The position numbers and the translations under genes were made by a program. A stretch of 64,000 nucleotides of DNA from positions 1-64,000 of the forward strand of contig NZ_AULE01000023.1 of assembly GCF_000425125.1 (NCBI RefSeq). Reading direction: 5' to 3'. The stretch is from Paenibacillus taiwanensis DSM 18679. GTDB lineage: Bacteria > Bacillota > Bacilli > Paenibacillales > Paenibacillaceae. Shown in pieces: positions 11,490 through 21,319 of the stretch (the stretch's first letter is position 1; every line of letters starts with the position of its first letter). A model generated the notes under the pieces. The model ran no database searches, was not told where the DNA came from, and saw nothing but the letters and a program-made list of their open reading frames with translations.

Positions 11490-11890
11490 ACATTAATTAT
11501 CCACACAAACAACAACGAACGATGTAGGTTAGGCACAGCATAAAATAAGTTGTTCACAACTTTATCCACAGCCTGTGTATAAGATAGGATTGTTAATAAC
11601 TATGCACAACCGAAAAACAATATAATCATAGCAGATGAGCCCTTATATTTCAACGATAGCAGGTATTTTATCCACAAATTCAATAACTTGTGTACAAAAA
11701 TTATATACACCACAAGATATTGTTTATAACTTGTGTCAATTCGACAAAAAGGGGAATTATGGTGTCGAACGTTATACACAGAGATCGAATTAAAGGTGTT
11801 GTTATCTCTCTCACTTTTGCACATGTGAATAACTTCTTATTTAAAATAATAAGGAATGTGTATTCAATGGGGTTGTGGATAGTTTGGCAA
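11490..11890. other. oriC: oriC, upstream DnaA-box cluster
   Basis: The 800-bp dnaA-rpmH gap holds perfect or one-mismatch DnaA boxes: TTATCCACA at 11497-11505, 11562-11570 and 11668-11676; TGTGTATAA at 11574-11582; TTATACACA at 11772-11780; TGTGAATAA at 11824-11832; TGTGGATAG at 11874-11882. Flanking sequence is AT-rich. With the dnaA-dnaN cluster it forms a bipartite origin of the Bacillus type. Gene orientation switches here. No protein gene is supported in the gap. Confidence 0.9.
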
Positions 11891-12081
11891 ACAAAAAGAG
11901 CGGCTATACATGTGAACAAATAAAGAGATCACAAAAAGAGGAAGAGTGAAGGTTGACTTGCGCCATTGACTTTCTATGCTGTTTTTGATTAAATGTATAA
12001 AGGCGTTTTGCGCGAACATATAAACAGTGCAATGAACTGGTTCTACATGAATAATTGTGTTTTAAGGAGGTGCAAGCTGAA

Positions 12082-12216
12082 ATGAGACCTACATTTAAAC
12101 CAAATGTAAGCAAACGTAAAAAGGTTCACGGTTTCCGTACACGTATGAGCACTAAAAATGGCCGCAAGGTATTGGCTGCTCGTCGTCTTAAAGGCCGTAA
12201 AGTATTGAGCGCATAA
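12082..12216 (+). CDS. rpmH: 50S ribosomal protein L34
   Basis: A 44-residue, highly basic protein ([18 protein letters not shown] ... [11 protein letters not shown]), the universal L34 sequence. GGAGG lies 8-13 nt before the ATG. First gene on the plus-strand side of oriC, followed by a strong terminator that partly separates it from rnpA, the usual arrangement. Confidence 0.98.
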   Translation: MRPTFKPNVSKRKKVHGFRTRMSTKNGRKVLAARRLKGRKVLSA

Positions 12217-12228
12217 GAGCGTGAATGC

Positions 12229-12254
12229 AAGACCACCCGCGGTGGTCTTTTTTT
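12229..12254 (+). terminator. Intrinsic terminator after rpmH
   Basis: AAGACCACC-CGC-GGTGGTCTT followed by TTTTT, 12 nt after the rpmH stop. It would set the ratio of the abundant L34 message to rnpA. Confidence 0.92.
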
Positions 12255-12313
12255 CTTTTTGTATATAATCAACACGTTTATTCTCTCGAGCTCACGTACA
12301 TACTTGGGACATA

Positions 12314-12343
12314 TACAAGAGCCTACAAGAGCCTACAAGAGCC
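12314..12343. repeat. Three tandem copies of a 10-bp unit
   Basis: TACAAGAGCC occurs three times in exact tandem between the rpmH terminator and the rnpA ribosome binding site. Confidence 0.85.
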
Positions 12344-12365
12344 GGGATCAGGCAGGAGTTTAATT

Positions 12366-12704
12366 GTGCAAAAACAATACCGTCTAAAGGACCGTGCGGA
12401 TTTCAGCCGAGTCTATCGATATGGACGATCATGGGCGAACCATCAGCTTGTCCTATATGTGTTTCCGCGTCCAGCCGTAGACAGATTTCGTGTCGGGGTC
12501 TCCGCCAGCAAGAAAATAGGGAATGCAGTTGTCCGCAATAGAATGAGACGTGTCATTAAAGAAGTCGTTCGGCTTCATTCTGATCGTGTCATTAGCCATG
12601 TCGATCTTGTATTTATTGTGCGTAAAGGTGCAGTTGATATGGATTATGAGCAGCTTCGTAAGAGTGTGCTTCATGTTTGCCGAAAGGCCTCCGTATTAAA
12701 ATAA
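12366..12704 (+). CDS. rnpA: Ribonuclease P protein component
   Basis: A 112-residue basic protein that binds the catalytic RNase P RNA and assists 5' maturation of tRNAs. The RNR motif region is KKIGNAVVRNRMRRVIKE. The start is GTG at 12366, with AGGAG at 12354-12358 (7-nt spacing); upstream in-frame codons run into the terminator and the 10-bp repeats and are not translated. Follows rpmH as in nearly all bacteria. Confidence 0.96.
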   Translation: MQKQYRLKDRADFSRVYRYGRSWANHQLVLYVFPRPAVDRFRVGVSASKKIGNAVVRNRMRRVIKEVVRLHSDRVISHVDLVFIVRKGAVDMDYEQLRKSVLHVCRKASVLK

Positions 12705-12815
12705 GTTAATCTTGTGAAATACATATTAGCCACAGGGCTTGGACCGTTTCCTTTGAAACCTGAAATGTGATATATTTACTTTGGAATCGGATGGTTTTAG
12801 AGAGGAGTTTTGCTA

Positions 12816-13583
12816 TTGTCGCTTAAGAAGTTGCTTACGAACCGTAAATGGCTCTTGGTGGCGTTATCCCTAGTGCTGATTATGGTGCTTTCCGGATGTA
12901 CCACTAACCATGGAACGATGAAGACCGAAGACCTGCTGCAGGGAAACTTCTGGGAGAAGAATGTTGTTTATTATTTTTCACTAGCGTTGGATACGTTTGC
13001 AGGGTGGTTTAATGGAGCGTACGGAATTGCGATCCTTATGATCACCATTATTGTACGTTCGGCTATCCTGCCGCTTACGATAAAGCAGATGAAGAGCTCG
13101 AAGGCTATGCAAAAGCTACAACCGCAGCTGGCTGAGCTGAAGAAGAAGCATAAAGACAATCCGCAGAAGCAGCAAGAGGAGACGATGAAGCTGTTCCAAC
13201 AGCACAACGTTAATCCACTAGCAGGATGCTTGCCGATGCTAATCCAGATGCCTGTGTTTATTGCGTTGTATAACGCCATCTATATGAATTCCGCCGTCCG
13301 TGACCACCAATTTTTGTGGCTGCAGCTCGGAACGCCGGACCCATACTATGTCTTGCCTGTAGTTGCGGCATTGACGACGTTTATTCAATCGAAGATGATG
13401 TCTGCACAGATGGCCTCTTCGATGCAATTTATGCTGTTAGTATTCCCGGTGCTGATCTTCGTCATGTCGATCAACTTCCCGGCAGCTTTGCCGTTATACT
13501 GGGTATACAGCAATATCTTTACGATTGTGCAGAACTATTTCCTTTATCGAAACAAAGATAAGGAGGTACTACCGGCGAAATGA
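12816..13583 (+). CDS. yidC: Membrane protein insertase YidC/SpoIIIJ, lipoprotein type
   Basis: A 255-residue Oxa1/YidC family insertase. The N-terminus has a lipoprotein signal ending in the lipobox LSGC with Cys at about residue 28. Five membrane segments follow, with the charged cytoplasmic loop KQMKSSKAMQKLQPQLAELKKK after the conserved IIVRSAILPLT segment that carries the hydrophilic-groove arginine. It inserts small membrane proteins and helps SecYEG. The TTG at 12816 is chosen because AGAGGAG lies 8 nt upstream; the TTG at 12810 is too close. It overlaps jag by 4 nt, the spoIIIJ-jag pairing. Confidence 0.95.
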   Translation: MSLKKLLTNRKWLLVALSLVLIMVLSGCTTNHGTMKTEDLLQGNFWEKNVVYYFSLALDTFAGWFNGAYGIAILMITIIVRSAILPLTIKQMKSSKAMQKLQPQLAELKKKHKDNPQKQQEETMKLFQQHNVNPLAGCLPMLIQMPVFIALYNAIYMNSAVRDHQFLWLQLGTPDPYYVLPVVAALTTFIQSKMMSAQMASSMQFMLLVFPVLIFVMSINFPAALPLYWVYSNIFTIVQNYFLYRNKDKEVLPAK

Positions 13584-14362
13584 TCACATTGATTGTATCA
13601 GGGAAGACAATCGAAGATGCCGTTCAGAAAGGATTGGCACAGCTTGAAGCGACGAAGGACCAAGTTACGGTCCGGGTCATTGATCAGCCGTCGCGGGGAT
13701 TGTTTGGACTTATTGGTGTTCGTGCTGCCAAAGTGGAGCTAACGCTTCAAGAGGCACCGGCCACTACTAAAGCACAACCAGCCGTGCGGAAGGCAGATCC
13801 ATCCGCTCATCTGTCCAGCGTGTCTGTAGTGGACTCCGTATCCGCGCATAAGCCGCAGCAGACAGGCAAGCATGCACACGAAGAAGCAGCAAGTAATGGA
13901 GGAAGTCTTCACATCGACGGTATTGAAGAGGCGAAGCAATTCGTGTTGGATGTAGCTCGATCAATGGGACTTGAAGTTGAGATTCATGTGGACAAACGCA
14001 AAGATAACATCATGTTTGATATTGCAGGTTCAGATTTAGGTCTCATTATCGGTCGTCGCGGTCAAACGCTTGACTCCTTGCAGTACTTGACCAATTTGGT
14101 CGCAAATCGATATTCTGATCATCATCTGCGTATTGTACTTGATGCAGAGCAATTCCGTGAACGCCGGAAGCAAACCTTAGAATCTTTATCCGAACGACTG
14201 GCGAACAAGGTAATTCGCACACGTAAGGAGTTAATGCTCGAACCGATGTCCCCGCAAGAGCGCAAGATTATTCATGCGAAGCTGCAGGATCATCCAAAGG
14301 TGAAGACGTACAGTAAGGGTGAAGAACCTAATCGACGTATCGTCATCACTTTGAAATCATAA
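13580..14362 (+). CDS. jag: RNA-binding protein Jag/KhpB (SpoIIIJ-associated)
   Basis: A 260-residue protein with three parts: an N-terminal Jag domain (residues 1-55, ITLIVSGKTIEDAVQKGLAQL), a variable linker, a KH domain with the GRRG loop (LGLIIGRRGQTLDSLQYL, around 150-170), and a C-terminal R3H domain containing RxxxH-type residues (SPQERKIIHAKLQDH). KhpB/Jag proteins bind RNA with KhpA and affect cell division and elongation. The ATG overlaps the yidC stop (ATGA), so it is translationally coupled. Confidence 0.95.
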   Translation: MITLIVSGKTIEDAVQKGLAQLEATKDQVTVRVIDQPSRGLFGLIGVRAAKVELTLQEAPATTKAQPAVRKADPSAHLSSVSVVDSVSAHKPQQTGKHAHEEAASNGGSLHIDGIEEAKQFVLDVARSMGLEVEIHVDKRKDNIMFDIAGSDLGLIIGRRGQTLDSLQYLTNLVANRYSDHHLRIVLDAEQFRERRKQTLESLSERLANKVIRTRKELMLEPMSPQERKIIHAKLQDHPKVKTYSKGEEPNRRIVITLKS

Positions 14363-14409
14363 ATTATGTTCATGTAGAATAGAACGTTGCTCACATAGAC
14401 GAGTATAAC

Positions 14410-14456
14410 GCAATGATTGTCTCTGTATTTTGGAGGCAGTCATTGCTTTTTTTCTA
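14410..14456 (+). terminator. Intrinsic terminator after jag
   Basis: GCAATGATTGTCTC pairs with GGAGGCAGTCATTGC and is followed by seven T residues. It ends the rnpA-yidC-jag transcript about 50 nt after jag. Confidence 0.85.
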
Positions 14457-14560
14457 AAAAGAACCGAATTTCTGATACAATTGAAAAGGCATATGAGCGA
14501 CGATTCACCATCCAAGCGATGAAAATCCGACTTATAGGCGCTTATACGGAGGGAAGAACG

Positions 14561-15937
14561 ATGATAACAGATACGATTGCTGCAATATCGACGCCGCTCG
14601 GTGAAGGCGGGATTGCGATCATCCGGGTGAGTGGGGACGATGCACTAAAGGAAGTAGACCGTATATTCCACTCCAAGACGAAGTTGACGGAGGCGGCATC
14701 GCATACAATTCAATATGGCTACATTGTAGATCCTAAGACGGGTGAGCACGTCGAAGAGGTGCTGGTATCCGTCATGAGAGGTCCACGTTCATATACTACG
14801 GAAGATGTCGTGGAAATAAATACGCATGGTGGCGTCGTATCCATGAAACGGGTAATGGAGTTGCTATTGCAGCAAAATATACGAGTAGCAGAGCCAGGGG
14901 AGTTCACAAAACGTGCATTTTTGAATGGACGAATTGACTTGTCGCAGGCAGAGGCCGTAATGGATCTGATCCGTTCCAAGTCTGATCGTGCGTTTGATGT
15001 TGCAATGAAGCAGGCTCAAGGCCAGCTATCCACACGCATTAAAGCGTTACGACAAACGCTTATTGAGACACTTGCCCATATAGAAGTAAACATTGATTAC
15101 CCGGAGCATGATGTGGAAGAGCTGACGAGTAACTATATCCAAACGCAGTGTGGTACAGTTCTGAAGGACATCGATAAATTACTGAAAACAGCCTCGGAAG
15201 GTAAAATATTAAGAGAAGGCATCGTAACAGCTATAGTTGGACGGCCCAATGTTGGCAAGTCATCCTTGCTGAACGCGTTAGCACAGGACAACAAAGCAAT
15301 AGTAACAGATATTCCAGGCACGACTCGTGATGTCATTGAAGAAATGATTACGATTAATGGAATTCCACTTCGTTTGCTGGACACGGCTGGTATTCGTGAA
15401 ACGTCAGACGTTGTAGAGCGTATTGGGGTAGAGCGTTCACGTACGGCGCTGCAAGATGCCGATCTGATCTTGTTTGTTGTGAACAACAACGAGCCGCTGC
15501 ATGAGGATGAGCGAGCACTGCTTGCCCAAATGCAAGGCAGACAAGTGATTGTAATCGTAAACAAGATGGATTTATCTAATCAATTAGATATGGAAGAACT
15601 GGAAACGTTAAAGGGAACCGTACGAATCGTACAGATGTCAGCCATGCTGCAAGAGGGTATTGATGCGCTTGAAGGAGCAATATCAGACTTATTTTTCACA
15701 GGCAAAATTGAATCCCAGGATGTAACGTATGTCAGCAATGTACGTCACATCGGCTTGCTGCACAAGACGAAGCTTTCCTTGGAAGATGCAATGGCAGCTG
15801 TACATCAAGGAGTTCCTATCGATATTATCCAGATAGATGTGCGTGCTGCATGGGAGCAACTGGGTGAAATTATTGGTGATGCAGTAGGTGAATCACTTAT
15901 TGACCAAATATTCTCGCAATTTTGTTTGGGTAAATAA
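14561..15937 (+). CDS. mnmE: tRNA uridine-5-carboxymethylaminomethyl(34) synthesis GTPase
   Basis: A 458-residue GTPase that with MnmG modifies the wobble uridine of certain tRNAs. The N-terminal tetrahydrofolate-binding domain ([21 protein letters not shown]) is followed by a helical domain interrupted by a G domain with GRPNVGKSS (G1), DIPGTTRD (G2 region), DTAG (G3) and NKMD (G4). The C-terminus is CLGK, carrying the conserved cysteine. The ATG at 14561 has GGAGGG upstream; the longer frame reads through the terminator. Confidence 0.97.
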   Translation: MITDTIAAISTPLGEGGIAIIRVSGDDALKEVDRIFHSKTKLTEAASHTIQYGYIVDPKTGEHVEEVLVSVMRGPRSYTTEDVVEINTHGGVVSMKRVMELLLQQNIRVAEPGEFTKRAFLNGRIDLSQAEAVMDLIRSKSDRAFDVAMKQAQGQLSTRIKALRQTLIETLAHIEVNIDYPEHDVEELTSNYIQTQCGTVLKDIDKLLKTASEGKILREGIVTAIVGRPNVGKSSLLNALAQDNKAIVTDIPGTTRDVIEEMITINGIPLRLLDTAGIRETSDVVERIGVERSRTALQDADLILFVVNNNEPLHEDERALLAQMQGRQVIVIVNKMDLSNQLDMEELETLKGTVRIVQMSAMLQEGIDALEGAISDLFFTGKIESQDVTYVSNVRHIGLLHKTKLSLEDAMAAVHQGVPIDIIQIDVRAAWEQLGEIIGDAVGESLIDQIFSQFCLGK

Positions 15938-16027
15938 AGCACCAGCATATTGCTTAATTTTTAATTCAAATTGTAATATGATTAGGAATATGCTTTTGGA
16001 ACAGAAGAAAGCAAAGGAGGGAATTAG

Positions 16028-17935
16028 ATGCCATTTGTAGCAGGTGAGTACGAGGTAATCGTCATTGGAGCGGGACATGCTGGCTGTGAAGCAGCACTTG
16101 CTTCAGCACGTATGGGCAGTAATACATTATTGCTGACGATTAATTTAGATATGGTTGCATTTATGCCCTGTAATCCCTCTGTCGGCGGTCCGGCAAAGGG
16201 CCATGTCGTACGTGAAATTGATGCGTTGGGCGGCGAAATGGGACGTAATATAGACAAAACATTTATTCAAATGCGTATGCTGAACACAGGTAAAGGTCCG
16301 GCAGTTCATGCTCTTCGTGCGCAGGCGGATAAGTTTCTATATCAGCAAACGATGAAAGAAACAATAGAAAGTACACCTAACTTAACCCTACGCCAAGGAA
16401 TGGTTGAAGAGTTGCTTGTTGAAGAAGGCAAATGTGTAGGTGTAGAAACAAAAAGTGGCGCGCAGTATCGAGCAAAGGCAGTTGTTGTTACGACAGGCAC
16501 TTACCTTCGTGGCAAAATTATTATGGGTGAATTGCTGTACGAGAGCGGACCGAATAACCAGCAGCCGTCCCTGAAGCTGTCGGATAGTCTAAAACAGCTT
16601 GGCTTGGAGCTAGTACGTTTTAAGACAGGAACACCTCCCCGTGTACATGGGGATACAATTGATTTTACGAAGACGGAGATCCAACCAGGGGACAACAAAC
16701 CGAAATTTTTCTCCTATGAAACAAAGCATTCCGACAATGAGCAGCTGCCTTGTTGGTTAACCTATACATCAGAACATACTCATCGTATTATTAATGACAA
16801 CTTGTATCGTGCACCGATGTTTTCTGGTGTAATTGAAGGAACGGGTCCACGATATTGTCCTTCCATAGAGGACAAAATTGTACGGTTTGCGGATAAGTCC
16901 AAGCATCAAATTTTCCTAGAGCCAGAAGGCAAAAATACGAAGGAATATTATGTCCAAGGTTTGTCAACTAGTATGCCAGAAGACGTACAGTTAAGTATAT
17001 TGCGATCAATCCCTGGTCTGGAAAACGTAGAAATGATGCGAACGGGTTATGCAATCGAGTATGATGCGATCATTCCTACCCAGTTATGGCCCTCTTTGGA
17101 AACTAAAAAGGTGGAAGGGCTATTTACAGCTGGCCAAATAAACGGTACTTCGGGTTATGAGGAAGCAGCGGGCCAAGGTTTGATGGCCGGCATTAACGCT
17201 GCACGCAAAGTACAGGGCAAGGAGCCTGTCATATTGGATCGCTCACAAGGATATATAGGTGTGCTCATTGATGATCTGGTCACAAAGGGGACAAATGAAC
17301 CGTATCGTCTATTAACCTCGCGTGCCGAGTATCGACTGCTGCTGCGTCATGACAATGCGGATCTGCGATTGACGCCGATTGGACATGATATTGGTTTAAT
17401 TACGGATGAGCGATTTGCTACATTTGAACAAAAAGTAGAACTTGTGCGGCAGGAGATGGAGCGTTTAAAGGCAACGAAAGTGCGTCCTGATGAAGCTGTA
17501 CAAGAAATGCTTGCCGACGCTGGCTCAGCGCCATTAACCAATGGTATTGATGCTTTGACGCTGCTCAGACGTCCAGAAATAAGTTATGCACATGTGGAAA
17601 AGTTATTTCCGTCTGACCTTCCTTTAGATGAAGAGATGAAGGAGCAGGTGGAAATTCAAATTAAGTATGCCGGCTATATCGAAAAGCAGTTGATTCAGGT
17701 GGAACGTCTGCAAAAGATGGAGAAGAAGCGGATTCCAGATGACTTGCAATATGAGGATGTGCATGGGTTGGCTATGGAAGCGAAACAGAAACTAGCCAAG
17801 ATTCGCCCACTTTCAATTGGTCAAGCCACTCGTATTTCTGGAGTTACACCGGCAGACATCTCGATTTTGCTTGTTTATTTGGAGCATTATAACCGTGTTA
17901 CTGCACAAAAGCATGCAAACTCTGATGCAGGCTAA
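16028..17935 (+). CDS. mnmG: tRNA uridine-5-carboxymethylaminomethyl(34) synthesis enzyme MnmG
   Basis: A 635-residue FAD enzyme, the partner of MnmE. The Rossmann motif [19 protein letters not shown] is at residues 11-29, the [13 protein letters not shown] motif near 47-59, and the C-terminal helical region ends [22 protein letters not shown] lies before the ATG. It follows mnmE by 90 bp and precedes rsmG by 29 bp, the usual cluster. Confidence 0.98.
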   Translation: MPFVAGEYEVIVIGAGHAGCEAALASARMGSNTLLLTINLDMVAFMPCNPSVGGPAKGHVVREIDALGGEMGRNIDKTFIQMRMLNTGKGPAVHALRAQADKFLYQQTMKETIESTPNLTLRQGMVEELLVEEGKCVGVETKSGAQYRAKAVVVTTGTYLRGKIIMGELLYESGPNNQQPSLKLSDSLKQLGLELVRFKTGTPPRVHGDTIDFTKTEIQPGDNKPKFFSYETKHSDNEQLPCWLTYTSEHTHRIINDNLYRAPMFSGVIEGTGPRYCPSIEDKIVRFADKSKHQIFLEPEGKNTKEYYVQGLSTSMPEDVQLSILRSIPGLENVEMMRTGYAIEYDAIIPTQLWPSLETKKVEGLFTAGQINGTSGYEEAAGQGLMAGINAARKVQGKEPVILDRSQGYIGVLIDDLVTKGTNEPYRLLTSRAEYRLLLRHDNADLRLTPIGHDIGLITDERFATFEQKVELVRQEMERLKATKVRPDEAVQEMLADAGSAPLTNGIDALTLLRRPEISYAHVEKLFPSDLPLDEEMKEQVEIQIKYAGYIEKQLIQVERLQKMEKKRIPDDLQYEDVHGLAMEAKQKLAKIRPLSIGQATRISGVTPADISILLVYLEHYNRVTAQKHANSDAG

Positions 17936-17964
17936 CGGAACTTATTTAGTGGGGAACGATATAT

Positions 17965-18687
17965 ATGGATAACGTGCAACAGCAATTTGCAGCTTGGTTG
18001 GAACCGTATGGTTTGTCCGTCTCGGAGAGACAATTTAACCAATTGGATCGTTACGTGGAAGTGCTTGCGGATTGGAACGAAAGAATGAATTTAACTGGCA
18101 TTACCGAGCGATCAGCTGTGTACGAGAAGCATTTTTATGATTCAGTAACACTCTCGTTTCATGTACCGATGGGTAATGTACAAAAGATGGCAGATATCGG
18201 TTCTGGTGCAGGGTTTCCTGGCATTCCGTTAAAAATTTTGTTTCCTCATCTTCAGCTAACGATTATTGACTCTTTAAATAAGCGGATTCAATTTTTGGAG
18301 CATTTAGCAGGTGCGTTAGAACTTGAGGGTGTTACTTGTGTACATGCGCGAGCTGAAGAAGCAGCTCGTAAGCCAGAACACCGTGATACATATGATCTAG
18401 TTACTGCGCGAGCAGTAGCCAGATTAAACGTATTGAATGAGTTCTGCTTGCCGTTTACGCGAAAAGGCGGGTTATTTGCAGCTATGAAGGGGTCTAACCC
18501 TACAGATGAGATCAAGGAAGCTGCACGCAGTATGCAAGTGCTGCAAGCCAAGCTGACGGGAGATTATAAGTTGATGCTGCCAGCTGAGCAGTCTGAACGT
18601 CATATTGTTGTCCTTGAGAAGACAGCTGCTACGCCAAAAGCTTATCCAAGGAAACCGGGAACTCCGATTAGGACGCCTATTATATAA
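17965..18687 (+). CDS. rsmG: 16S rRNA (guanine(527)-N(7))-methyltransferase RsmG
   Basis: A 240-residue SAM-dependent methyltransferase acting on G527 of 16S rRNA in the 530 loop. The SAM motif DIGSGAGFPGIPLKI lies around residues 76-90, and ARAEEA and VTARAVARLNVL follow as in the GidB family. Loss of this gene gives low-level streptomycin resistance in other bacteria. Last gene of the mnmE-mnmG-rsmG group; a terminator follows. Confidence 0.97.
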   Translation: MDNVQQQFAAWLEPYGLSVSERQFNQLDRYVEVLADWNERMNLTGITERSAVYEKHFYDSVTLSFHVPMGNVQKMADIGSGAGFPGIPLKILFPHLQLTIIDSLNKRIQFLEHLAGALELEGVTCVHARAEEAARKPEHRDTYDLVTARAVARLNVLNEFCLPFTRKGGLFAAMKGSNPTDEIKEAARSMQVLQAKLTGDYKLMLPAEQSERHIVVLEKTAATPKAYPRKPGTPIRTPII

Positions 18688-18711
18688 GCAGTACACATGG
18701 TTGTAGACCTG

Positions 18712-18760
18712 AACTTCTGTCCTTTTTTGTGCATGCAAAAGAGGGCAGAAGTTTTTTTTG
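18712..18760 (+). terminator. Intrinsic terminator after rsmG
   Basis: AACTTCTGTCC pairs with GGGCAGAAGTT around a loop that itself contains a GCATGC palindrome; eight T residues follow. Confidence 0.88.
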
Positions 18761-18974
18761 TATGGGCTGCCGCCTATCGAATTCAAATGGGAAGGTAACA
18801 ACTCTTTTTTATGCAATGTAATTATTTGTAATAATAAAATATGAGAAATGTTTGTGCTTATTATAAATTCTTTCCTAATAGCGATATATTTTTGACTTTA
18901 AAGGGATTTTTTCATGTGTAAGCGTCATATTTATGGTACGATAAGAAGATAAGCGCCGACCATAATTGGCGAAT

Positions 18975-18990
18975 TGTTCCACGTGAAACA
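18975..18990. other. parS: parS partition site (perfect)
   Basis: TGTTCCACGTGAAACA matches the ParB/Spo0J recognition consensus TGTTNCACGTGAAACA exactly. It lies between rsmG and noc, about 7 kb from oriC. Confidence 0.97.
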
Positions 18991-19490
18991 AGACGTAAGT
19001 CTACTGTGGTTTGTTTATATTTACCAGTGTAATATCATTTTTTTTGTAATCGTTAAATAAAGCAAATGATAGACATAAGAGAGTAGGATACGATGTTAGT
19101 TGAATACAATTGACTTCGGAATCGAGACCGATTCTATATCCGAAAGCTAATCAACTTAAGTTGATCGGGGCTAAATGAGGACAGGTACATAAGTTTTTAT
19201 GACACTAGTTACCAGAAGGCAGGAAAAAGGCAAGCGACTAGAGAATAATTATGTATCGAGGCATGCTTGCATGAAATCATTCAGCATGATGTTTGCATGG
19301 AGAAGATAGATGTCTCTTTTTAATGAGATAAAAGTTCTTCCTGTCACAACGCAACTTGTGTTGCTTCGTAATGGGTACTCTCCGAGGAAAACTGTCAACG
19401 TCTCGATGTTCACTTAGAATGAAAGGTCATCCTTGACAACTCATTTGACTTGCCTGGCATTACTATGAAGTTAGGTGGTATGACTTACAG
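18991..19490 (+). other. Gene-free, structured leader region upstream of noc
   Basis: About 500 bases without a supported gene. A two-tier hairpin (TTCGGA ... TCCGAA with AATCG/CGATT inside, about 19115-19145), a perfect 16-bp palindrome ATCAACTTAAGTTGAT (19150-19165) and a small GCAAC/GTTGC hairpin (about 19350-19365) suggest a structured untranslated leader. No T-box, known riboswitch core or T-run terminator was recognised. Confidence 0.4.
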
Positions 19491-20306
19491 ATGAAAGAAC
19501 AATTGTCCCGGTTATTTGGTTTTGCGGATCGTCCGGCACAGGATGAGGTCAAGCAGCTCCCTGTTGATGAGATCGTTATGAGTCCCTATCAGCCACGCAC
19601 CGTATTTGATGATGATCGGATTGAGGAATTAGCCCAGACGATAAAGACGCATGGTGTCATTCAACCTATCGTTGTTCGCCAACGTAATGGCAAATATGAA
19701 ATAATAGCAGGTGAGCGCCGATATCGTGCGGTGATGAAGCTTGGTATGGACACTATTCCAGGCATTATCCGTGAAATTAACGATTCGCAGGCGGCATCAA
19801 TTGCGCTTATTGAAAATTTGCAGCGTGAAGGGCTAACGTCTATTGAAGAAGCGATCGCCTACCAAAAGCTAATTGACTTGCATGACCTGACGCAGGAAAG
19901 TTTAGCGCAGCGTCTCGGTAAGAGCCAATCGACGATTGCAAACAAAATTCGTCTGTTGCAACTGCCCGATGAAGTGAAACAGGCGCTGATGGAACGTAAG
20001 GTGACGGAACGGCACGCAAGGGCATTACTCGGGCTGGAAACGCAAGCGCTGCAACTAAAGCTGCTGGAGGAAATTATTTCGAAAGAGCTTAACGTAAAAC
20101 AAACGGAAGCAAGAGTTGCATTTTATAAAGAAGTATCTAAATCCAAAAAATCCAAACGTGTATCCTTTACTAAGGATGTTCGTCTGGCTTTAAACACAAT
20201 TCGCCAATCTATAGATATGGTATCCGGTTCAGGGTTAGCCATTAAGACGGATGAACGGGATCATGAAGATCATTATGAGATTGTTATTCGTATTCCGAAA
20301 CGATAA
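19491..20306 (+). CDS. noc: Nucleoid occlusion protein Noc
   Basis: A 271-residue ParB paralogue that binds its own palindromes and recruits chromosomal DNA to the membrane, blocking division over the nucleoid. The N-terminus [14 protein letters not shown] fits the amphipathic membrane-targeting helix of Noc. The CTP-binding ParB core is marked by [12 protein letters not shown] and [12 protein letters not shown], and the helix-turn-helix by [24 protein letters not shown]. Position between rsmG and parA is diagnostic. AGGTGG lies 12 nt before the ATG. Confidence 0.95.
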   Translation: MKEQLSRLFGFADRPAQDEVKQLPVDEIVMSPYQPRTVFDDDRIEELAQTIKTHGVIQPIVVRQRNGKYEIIAGERRYRAVMKLGMDTIPGIIREINDSQAASIALIENLQREGLTSIEEAIAYQKLIDLHDLTQESLAQRLGKSQSTIANKIRLLQLPDEVKQALMERKVTERHARALLGLETQALQLKLLEEIISKELNVKQTEARVAFYKEVSKSKKSKRVSFTKDVRLALNTIRQSIDMVSGSGLAIKTDERDHEDHYEIVIRIPKR

Positions 20307-20364
20307 AGAGGCGAAAGTGCTCAAACAGCTAAGTAAGTCCTCACAGATGTGCTTTGCCGGTGAA

Positions 20365-20398
20365 AGAAGCGGCTTCTTATGCCGCTCTTTTTTTCGAA
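20365..20398 (+). terminator. Intrinsic terminator after noc
   Basis: AAGCGGC-TTCTTAT-GCCGCT followed by seven T residues, about 60 nt after the noc stop; it separates noc from the parAB operon. Confidence 0.88.
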
Positions 20399-20557
20399 CA
20401 GTTTCAAATAGCGTGTATGCGGATACAAAGTGTTACGTCAAAGTGGAAGAAGGTTGCTTGAGGATAAAATAATTCCTTGAAATGTTTAGAATGAGCAAGG
20501 TTAAGCAGCGAAGAGCAGCCAGATGGACAAGTAGAAAGGGCATTGGGGTGAATAGGA

Positions 20558-21319
20558 ATGGCCAAAGTAATTGCCATTACCAACCAAAAAGGCGGAGTAG
20601 GAAAGACAACAACAACCGTCAATTTGGGTGCAGGCTTAGCATTAGTTGGTAAACGAGTACTGCTTGTGGATATCGATCCTCAAGGAAATACAACAAGTGG
20701 CGTTGGTGTAAACAAAGCTGATGTGACAAATTGTATTTATGATGTCATCATTAATGATATTCATCCACAAGAAGCCATTAAGAAAACCGATATCGAAAAT
20801 CTTCATATCATTCCGGCCACCATTCAATTGGCAGGTGCTGAGATTGAGTTGGTGCCAACGATATCACGTGAAGTTAGGTTAAAGAAGTCCCTTCAGCTTG
20901 TTGCGCATCAGTATGACTATATATTGATTGATTGCCCGCCATCGTTAGGTATTTTGACGATTAACTCGTTAACGGCTGCTCATTCGGTCATTATTCCCAT
21001 TCAATGTGAATATTACGCGCTCGAAGGGTTGAGTCAGCTGCTAAATACAGTTCGGTTGGTGCAGAAGCATCTAAATACTGCTTTGCAAATTGAGGGTGTA
21101 TTACTAACGATGTTGGATGCCCGTACGAATTTGGGTATACAGGTGATCGAAGAAGTGAAGAAATACTTTCAACAAAAGGTGTATCAAACCATTATTCCGC
21201 GGAATATTCGGTTGAGTGAAGCACCGTCGCACGGTCAATCGATTATGACTTACGATCCCAAATCGAAAGGTGCAGAGGTGTACCTGGAACTTGCGAAGGA
21301 AGTGGTTTCATATGAGTAA
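20558..21319 (+). CDS. parA: Chromosome partition ATPase ParA (Soj)
   Basis: A 253-residue ParA-type ATPase with deviant Walker A NQKGGVGKTTTTVNLG at the N-terminus, the Walker A' region LLVDIDPQGN and Walker B DYILIDCPPSLG. In Bacillus the ATP-bound dimer/monomer switch of Soj controls DnaA activity as well as origin segregation. The gene overlaps parB by 8 nt, indicating an operon. Confidence 0.97.
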   Translation: MAKVIAITNQKGGVGKTTTTVNLGAGLALVGKRVLLVDIDPQGNTTSGVGVNKADVTNCIYDVIINDIHPQEAIKKTDIENLHIIPATIQLAGAEIELVPTISREVRLKKSLQLVAHQYDYILIDCPPSLGILTINSLTAAHSVIIPIQCEYYALEGLSQLLNTVRLVQKHLNTALQIEGVLLTMLDARTNLGIQVIEEVKKYFQQKVYQTIIPRNIRLSEAPSHGQSIMTYDPKSKGAEVYLELAKEVVSYE

